Positions 26,026-31,168 of a stretch of DNA of 31,168 bases are shown here, one piece after another. The DNA is taken from positions 1 through 31,168 of IMG/VR virus record IMGVR_UViG_3300027649_000009; one strand, written 5' to 3'. This stretch comes from a virus. The notes beneath the pieces are model-generated. The model saw only the letters and a list, made by a program, of their open reading frames with translations. It had not been told where the DNA came from and did not search any database. Made by a program: the position numbers and the translations under genes. Each line of letters opens with the position of its first letter. The stretch's first letter is position 1.

Positions 26026-28615
26026 TGTCAAAGTACGCATAATCGCGCAAGACGAGGCTTCTCCTCCGCTTGACAAGATAGGCAAGGAAGCCGCCAAGAC
26101 AAAAGCAGCGTTTGCTGGCTTGGAGAGCGGCTTGCTAAGCATGGCGGCCGCCTTTGGACTGTCCAATGTCATTGGCTTGGTGGCCAATAAATTCAAAAGT
26201 CTGATTACGGATTCCTTTCAGCTTGCGGCTGGATTAGAGCAAGCCAAGATTGCGTTTACAACAATGCTTGGTAGCGCAGAAAAGTCTGACGCAATGCTCA
26301 AAGAGCTAAAAGCTTTTGCAGACAAGACGCCATTTGAATTCTTAGAGCTACAAGACGCGGCTAAACGCATGATGGCGTATGGCTTTGCCGCCAAAGATGT
26401 CATTCCAACGCTGGAAGCGGTAGGTAACGCGGCTGGCGCGCTTGGCGGTGGTGGCCCAATGATACAGCGCATAACAACGGCGCTCGGCCAGATGAGCGCA
26501 AAGGGCAAGGTCGGCAATGACGATTTGCGACAGCTTGCAGAGACAGGCATACCGGCCCTAAAGCATCTTGCAGACGCGGCTGGCGTCACGACTGGCGCAA
26601 TGAGCAAGATGATAGAGAAGGGAATTATACCGGCTGACCAAGCCGTAAAAGTGCTAATCGCTTCTATGCAACGCGATTTTGGCGGTTTGATGGCCAAGCA
26701 AGCAGAGACAGCCGCTGGCAAGCTGTCTACGATGAAAGACGCGGTAGCTGGCGCCAAAACAGAAATCGGCGCTGGCTTTATTCCTGTTGTCAAAGGATAT
26801 TCGGATGTTGTAACAGCGGCCGCTAAAGCGACAGAAGGATGGGCGGCGCGCAACAATGCAAATTACGCAGAGCTTGACAAACTGCAAGCGATGGTCAAGA
26901 TAGGCGCTATCTCTTTTGAAGACTACAAGCGCGTCACAAATGAACTTTTAGCGGCTTCGCAAAATGCCTTTGGGCCAATGTTGATGGTTGGTAACGCGAT
27001 TACAGACCAAGCTGGCGCCGCCAAACTGATGGCCGATGCGCAAAAACATCTGAACGAACAATATGCGATTTCTCGCACGCGTCTTGAAGACTATAAAGGC
27101 GCGGTGGAAGTCATCGTACCAACGCTGACGCCGATGCAAAAGGCAATAAACGAGCAAACAGAAGCTTATGAACGGCAGGCCACCGCGCTCAGTTCTATCA
27201 AAGGCGTTTATGGCAACTACAACAAGACGCGCGGCGACTTGCTAAAAACTGAAGGCGAACAAAAGGACGCCATCGCCAAACTGACCAAAGACTTCAATGC
27301 ACAATCAGCGGCTATACGCGCCGGTAGCGGCACCATCGTAGACAACAGTGATGCGATAGAGCGCGCTTTGATTTCGCAAGGAAGACTTGGCATCTCTGTA
27401 AACGATCTAAACGAAAGATTTGCCAACACGGATGGTATAGACCGATACAACGAAGGTACATCCGACATCAACGCTTCCATCGCAGAGCTGAACGCTGAAC
27501 ATGAGAAAGGCCTCGTGAGCGCAGAAGACTTTGCGAAGCAGTTAGACAATCTAAACGATAGACAAGGAGACTTGAAGCGCACTCTAGACAACGGTCAGAT
27601 GTCGCAAGAAGCGTTTGGACTGTCTACGCGCGACAACACGCTAGACTCAAAAGATTTAGAGAAGAAGCTTGCAGAGTTGCGAGCTGAACATGGACAAGGC
27701 AAAACAGCCGCTGAGTTGTTGGCCATCGCACAAGGACAATACAACACTAAACTAAAAGAAGCGCAAACCGAGCTTCAGAAAACGAAAGATAAAGAAGCGG
27801 AGATGCGTACTTTTGTCGCAGACCAAATCAAAGCTGACCTGCTAGAGAAACAAATCGCGGCGCTGGCCATAGACGGTTTGCGAGCAGATGAGATAAAGGG
27901 CATACAAGACACCGCCATCGCCTTTGGTTTGGCTAAAGACGAGCGCATCAAAGGCTTGTTGATAGAAGGCGCGGCCGCCACCGCGTTTGCGAAGCTGGAA
28001 GAAGACCATGCTCTAGACTACATAAAAGACGGTGAGAAGAAGGCCATCGCACACGCGGCTTTTGTAGACAGCATCGGTAAAGACATTACGATGGGTTTGA
28101 TTCCTAACTACGACAAAGCATTATCAGCGGCAAAGGCGGCCAACGGTGTTATTTCTGAAACAGCCAGCATATACAACGGTTTGAGCAGTAAAGAAATAAC
28201 ACTAACGATTATTACAAGACAAATCAAGTTTGGAGAAGGTAAAGACGCTGGAGATACAGACCCAAATGTCAAAGGGCCAAACGCTCTTCCACAAGGCCCA
28301 TACGGCGCGCCAGTCGTACTTCCAAACGCTGTGCCGCAAGGCCCATACGGCGCGCCAGCGGGACACGCGGCCGGTGGCGTGTTCGGCATAAATTCTAGTC
28401 CGTTTATGGTAGGAGAGCGCGGCGCTGAAATCATTGACCCGTCGGGCGGTGGCCGCGTGTATAGCGCTACACAAACGAGCAACATGGGCAACAACGCTGG
28501 CGCGCAAAGCTTGCGCATAAACACACTGAATGTCTACGGAGTTCAGGACACCGGCGCCTTGTTCGCGGCGCTACAAAAGGAAGCGCGCGCGCGCGGTATG
28601 GTGTTGATAAAATAA
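26018..28615 (+). CDS. Tail tape measure protein
   Basis: An 865-residue protein that sets tail length. DVKVRIIAQDEASPPLDKIG is a typical tape measure start. Residues about 65-230 match the N-terminal tape-measure domain: AKIAFTTMLGSAEKSDAMLK, FADKTPFEFLELQDAAKRMM, GGPMIQRITTALGQMSAKGK, DDLRQLAETGIPALKHLADA and KMIEKGIIPADQAV. A long helical, coiled-coil middle follows. Near 754-778 PNALPQGPYGAP and PNAVPQGPYGAP form a tandem repeat, then GINSSPFMVGERGAEIIDPS, a common C-terminal motif. It is fairly short, so the tail should be correspondingly short. AGGTGAG lies about six bases before the ATG. Confidence 0.9.
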   Translation: MADVKVRIIAQDEASPPLDKIGKEAAKTKAAFAGLESGLLSMAAAFGLSNVIGLVANKFKSLITDSFQLAAGLEQAKIAFTTMLGSAEKSDAMLKELKAFADKTPFEFLELQDAAKRMMAYGFAAKDVIPTLEAVGNAAGALGGGGPMIQRITTALGQMSAKGKVGNDDLRQLAETGIPALKHLADAAGVTTGAMSKMIEKGIIPADQAVKVLIASMQRDFGGLMAKQAETAAGKLSTMKDAVAGAKTEIGAGFIPVVKGYSDVVTAAAKATEGWAARNNANYAELDKLQAMVKIGAISFEDYKRVTNELLAASQNAFGPMLMVGNAITDQAGAAKLMADAQKHLNEQYAISRTRLEDYKGAVEVIVPTLTPMQKAINEQTEAYERQATALSSIKGVYGNYNKTRGDLLKTEGEQKDAIAKLTKDFNAQSAAIRAGSGTIVDNSDAIERALISQGRLGISVNDLNERFANTDGIDRYNEGTSDINASIAELNAEHEKGLVSAEDFAKQLDNLNDRQGDLKRTLDNGQMSQEAFGLSTRDNTLDSKDLEKKLAELRAEHGQGKTAAELLAIAQGQYNTKLKEAQTELQKTKDKEAEMRTFVADQIKADLLEKQIAALAIDGLRADEIKGIQDTAIAFGLAKDERIKGLLIEGAAATAFAKLEEDHALDYIKDGEKKAIAHAAFVDSIGKDITMGLIPNYDKALSAAKAANGVISETASIYNGLSSKEITLTIITRQIKFGEGKDAGDTDPNVKGPNALPQGPYGAPVVLPNAVPQGPYGAPAGHAAGGVFGINSSPFMVGERGAEIIDPSGGGRVYSATQTSNMGNNAGAQSLRINTLNVYGVQDTGALFAALQKEARARGMVLIK

Positions 28616-28616
28616 G

Positions 28617-30158
28617 GTGGCCAAGCCAGCATTCAAATTCTATCTAGACACCGCGTCTGATGGAACATTTGCGACTGAGATTACCGCTTATGTGCTGTCG
28701 GCTGACTGGTCACTTGGGTTTGCTGAAGCGTTTGAGCTGATGGGCCGCGACAACACCGCGATATTGTCGTGCAACAACAGCGACAGACGCTTTAGTCCAG
28801 AGTATACGAGCGGCGCTTACTATGGATACCTTACCACCGGCCTCGCAGTCAAGATTACAAGCACATATCTGACGGTAACGCGTACTATGTATGTTGGATG
28901 GATTGCTTCTATTGCGCCGCGCTTCAACACTAAAGGAGACCGCACATCAGACATTGAGTGCAACGGATGGTTTGAGCGCGCGCTTCGCTACGAGAGCCGC
29001 ATTCCATTGCAGTTTGAAACAACAGCAGACCAAGTCATAGCGACCATTCTTGACGAGTCAGACATACTGCCTCCAGGAGTGACCGGCCGGTGGATTTTAG
29101 GACGCGGCTTGTTGGGACAAGGAACAACATTAGGAGCCATCTCCGACTACTACACATACGACACTGGAGACGCGGAGATTGTGTATGCTGGCGATTGGGA
29201 CATCGGCACAACTGTTCATGAAGCCGTGTTATCTATCGTAGACCGCGAAGCAGGCCGCTTCTTTCAGAAGCGCGATGGTACATTGCAGTTTTACCGGCGC
29301 CTTCACTTCCCTGCAGACACTCTCAGTCTAGCATCTTTTAGCGATGCAAACACGGAGATGGAATATATGTACGGCGCGGACATCAGCAACTATGTTGTTG
29401 TAGAGTACGCGCCGCGTAGCGTTGGCACGGCTGGAAGCACGCTTGCGACGCTGGCGTCAAGCGCTGCTATAGCACCGGCAAGCGACACAACGATAGAGTA
29501 CGCTTTTACTTCTGCGATTGCCGATGTGACGGTAGGCGCCACCGCCATTGTTGTCCCTGTTCCAACTACGGACTATACGGCAAACACTATGGAAGATGGC
29601 ACCGGTACAGATGTTACCTCTTATGTCACCGCGCTTGTTACAGAACAAACGGCCACCGCGGCCTCCGTAAAATACTCCAGCACATACAGCGCTACGGCAT
29701 ATCTGCAACCGACATCTAAATTGCGCGGTACGCCTCTTACCAAATACAACGCGCAACGCTATGTGGCACAAGACGACGACTCATTGTTGGCCTACGGACA
29801 AATAGCCTATATGGCCGGTGGCGTTCAAGACACATACGCTGGCGCCGCCTCTTTAGCAAGTTATCAGCTTGACTTGCGTAAAGACGCGGTAGGCCGCGTA
29901 AACGCTTATACTTTGGCCGGTTACGATACCAATCGCACAGTAGCCGCGCTTACGCGCACAATCGGCGACCGCATAACGATGCACGAGTCGCAAACACAAG
30001 CCAATGGAGACTGGTTTATCGTGTCAGAACAACACAGTCTAAATAGTGATTATCGCGTGACATGGAAGCTGGAGGATGCTGGTACAATCATTTATTGGGC
30101 GCTTGGTAACACCGGCGCATCTGAGATTGGGCAGACAACATGGCTTGGGCCGCTTTAG
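28617..30158 (+). CDS. Distal tail / baseplate-type protein
   Basis: A 513-residue protein directly after the tape measure (one base gap, GTG start at 28617; coupled translation likely). The N-terminal half shows ITAYVLSADWSLGFAEAFEL, AILSCNNSDRRFSPEY, TMYVGWIASIAPRFN and DIECNGWFERA, a pattern of beta-rich tail proteins with LF-G-I--I-P----R---I---G. GRFFQKRDGTLQFYRR looks like a shared hub-type motif. The C-terminus (RIT...ESQTQANGDWFIVSEQHS) is also typical of tail proteins describing a beta barrel. Called as distal tail or hub from order and pattern; no enzymatic domain seen. Confidence 0.65.
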   Translation: MAKPAFKFYLDTASDGTFATEITAYVLSADWSLGFAEAFELMGRDNTAILSCNNSDRRFSPEYTSGAYYGYLTTGLAVKITSTYLTVTRTMYVGWIASIAPRFNTKGDRTSDIECNGWFERALRYESRIPLQFETTADQVIATILDESDILPPGVTGRWILGRGLLGQGTTLGAISDYYTYDTGDAEIVYAGDWDIGTTVHEAVLSIVDREAGRFFQKRDGTLQFYRRLHFPADTLSLASFSDANTEMEYMYGADISNYVVVEYAPRSVGTAGSTLATLASSAAIAPASDTTIEYAFTSAIADVTVGATAIVVPVPTTDYTANTMEDGTGTDVTSYVTALVTEQTATAASVKYSSTYSATAYLQPTSKLRGTPLTKYNAQRYVAQDDDSLLAYGQIAYMAGGVQDTYAGAASLASYQLDLRKDAVGRVNAYTLAGYDTNRTVAALTRTIGDRITMHESQTQANGDWFIVSEQHSLNSDYRVTWKLEDAGTIIYWALGNTGASEIGQTTWLGPL

Positions 30159-30175
30159 TATAGGAGAAAAACAAA

Positions 30176-30466
30176 ATGCCGTGGACGACACCGACTGACA
30201 AGACGACTGGCGATTTAGTAACTGCTGCTAGTTGGAATACATTTTTAGGAACAAGCGGCGACATGAGCCGCACGAGCGCCGCGGTGGTTACAACGGCTGG
30301 CGATATGACATACGCCAGCGCGGCAAATCAGATGGCGCGTATAGCAGGCGGCGCGTCTACCTATGTGCTAACAAGCAACGGCGCAACAAGCGCACCAAGC
30401 TGGCAAGCGGCTGGCGGTGGTATCAGCATGGGCAAAGCAATTGCCATGGCACTGGTTTTTGGGTAA
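30176..30466 (+). CDS. Small tail-fibre-like protein
   Basis: A 96-residue protein. PWTTPTDKTTGDLVTAASWN, then AAVVTTAGDMTYASAANQMA, then GGASTYVLTSNGATSAPSWQ is the repeat-like pattern (TAGD-YA-AAN---R---G-----L-SNG--P-WQ) found in fibre and receptor-binding proteins of many phages. It starts with the usual W-TP-D--TGDLVTAA-WN. TAGGAGAAA precedes the ATG. It may form the proximal part of a fibre with the proteins that follow. Its C-terminus is slightly hydrophobic (KAIAMALVFG). Confidence 0.7.
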   Translation: MPWTTPTDKTTGDLVTAASWNTFLGTSGDMSRTSAAVVTTAGDMTYASAANQMARIAGGASTYVLTSNGATSAPSWQAAGGGISMGKAIAMALVFG

Positions 30467-30489
30467 CAAGTTTTACGGAGTAAAAGAAA

Positions 30490-30867
30490 ATGGCAAATCC
30501 AAATATTGTAAATGTCGCAACTATCAACGGCAATATGCTATCAACGGCAGTTGGTACAGGCACACCCGATACCAGCATCGTTAGCAATGCGGCAAGTAGC
30601 GGCAAAATCTTCAAAATAAATTCGTTGTATGTGGCAAACATTGACGGCACTGCGAGCGTGGATGTAAGTGTCCGCATGTATTCGCAAGCCGCATTGGGCG
30701 GCACTGCAACTGCTATTGCAAGCACGGTAGCGGTAGCTGCGGATAGCACGCTAGTTGTAGTTACTAAAGATAGTGCAATCTACTTGTTAGAAAATCAGAG
30801 CATGGGCATTTTCGCAAGCGCAAGCGGCGATGCGGTGTTCACCTGCAGTTGGGACGAAATCAGCTAA
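30490..30867 (+). CDS. Conserved virion-type protein (MANPNIVNVATI)
   Basis: A 125-residue beta-rich protein: MANPNIVNVATINGNMLSTA, SIVSNAASSGKIFKINSLYV, ANIDGTASVDVSVRMYSQAA, AADSTLVVVTKDSAIYLLEN. This sequence type (ANP-IVNV--I-G, ---SG-V-KINS--V-NID-----V-V, YL-E---I-V-AS) is common among aquatic phage genes close to fibre genes; it is likely structural. From about 30470 onward the sequence has no GGCC, unlike the rest of the window, so this gene and the next may have been acquired together. AGTAAAAGAAA is a weak ribosome site. Confidence 0.65.
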   Translation: MANPNIVNVATINGNMLSTAVGTGTPDTSIVSNAASSGKIFKINSLYVANIDGTASVDVSVRMYSQAALGGTATAIASTVAVAADSTLVVVTKDSAIYLLENQSMGIFASASGDAVFTCSWDEIS

Positions 30868-30868
30868 C

Positions 30869-31168
30869 ATGTTTGGGCTGACGCAACTGCGGAAGTTAGA
30901 TGGCGCAACACTGCATAAGCGACCGCCATATACTTTTTATCTCTCCGTTGAGTATGCAATAGTCGCTGGCGGTGGCGGTGGTGGTGGTAAGGACTACACT
31001 AGTCCTGGATGTGGCGGTGGTGGTGGTGGTGGTGTTCGTGATTTGACTGCCACGCTAGGAATTAAAGCGTATACAGTAACGATTGGAGGCGCTGGTACAA
31101 CAGGCTCTGGCGCTATTGGTGGGGATGGGAACACAAGTTCACTTGTTACTATGGCTGGCACAATATCG
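30869..31168 (+). CDS. Glycine-rich tail fibre / receptor-binding protein (3' end cut by window)
   Basis: The first 100 residues of a protein that continues beyond the window, starting MFGLTQLRKLDGATLHKRPP. VEYAIVAGGGGGGKDYTSPG and CGGGGGGGVRDL followed by IKAYTVTIGGAGTTGSG and GGDGNTSSLV follow the glycine-rich domain pattern VAGGGGGG---...Y-VTVG-GG-----G--G--S. Such polyglycine domains form host-binding tips of phage fibres. The ATG lies one base after the previous stop. No Shine-Dalgarno beyond GGGACG; reinitiation is likely. Confidence 0.8.
   Translation, partial: MFGLTQLRKLDGATLHKRPPYTFYLSVEYAIVAGGGGGGGKDYTSPGCGGGGGGGVRDLTATLGIKAYTVTIGGAGTTGSGAIGGDGNTSSLVTMAGTIS

Noticed and set aside
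1-31168. Temperate lifestyle genes (integrase, CI-like repressor, attachment site)
   Set aside because: None seen; the ribbon-helix-helix protein alone is not evidence for lysogeny, and the rest of the genome is not shown.

Overview
The window is a stretch of a tailed double-stranded DNA phage with a siphovirus-like gene set: HK97-type capsid and portal, tail tube, tape measure, and a frameshifting pair of tail chaperones. Shine-Dalgarno sites of the AAAGGAGA type and sigma70-like promoters point to a bacterial host, but nothing fixes which one. I see no integrase, tRNA, polymerase, helicase or primase, so either the genome continues outside the window or the phage borrows host replication. 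Both ends cut genes: the left end the C-terminus of a small virion-type protein, the right end a glycine-rich tail-fibre protein.

Layout. 1-1.03 kb: end of a tail-associated gene, a GH25 endolysin and a small holin-like protein. 1.03-8.9 kb: about 23 small genes, nearly all of unknown function, on the plus strand. Many are joined by near-identical border sequences (stop codon plus GC-rich spacer plus AAAGGAGACC), and two are served by identical copies of a strong promoter. 8.9-12.1 kb: RecT/Bet recombinase, VRR-NUC nuclease, a secreted 3D-like (double-psi beta-barrel) protein and a PD-(D/E)XK-like nuclease. 12.1-14.76 kb: a small membrane protein followed by a translationally coupled DNA-modification cassette: ParB-like protein, TET/JBP-type 2-oxoglutarate/Fe(II) dioxygenase and TET-associated-type glycosyltransferase. 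14.76-15.57 kb: a non-coding array with a 78-bp period, paired TTTATCA boxes and perfect palindromes, then GC-rich repeats. 15.57-16.68 kb: the only two minus-strand genes, an APH/choline-kinase-like small-molecule kinase and a sugar nucleotidyltransferase. 16.7-31.2 kb: terminase, portal-MuF fusion, gp10-like protein, protease-capsid fusion, head-tail connectors, tail tube, chaperones, tape measure, distal tail and fibres.

The most interesting unit is 12.4-16.7 kb. Dioxygenase, glycosyltransferase, kinase and nucleotidyltransferase together look like a nearly complete route from a free sugar to an NDP-sugar to a glycosylated hydroxymethyl base in phage DNA. The methyltransferase that would supply 5-methylcytosine is not in the window. 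Consistent with restriction pressure on this DNA, I could find only 8 GATC and 1 TCGA in 31 kb, while GGCC and GCGC, which contain GpC, are very abundant. All family names come from recognising motifs by eye; no database search was run.
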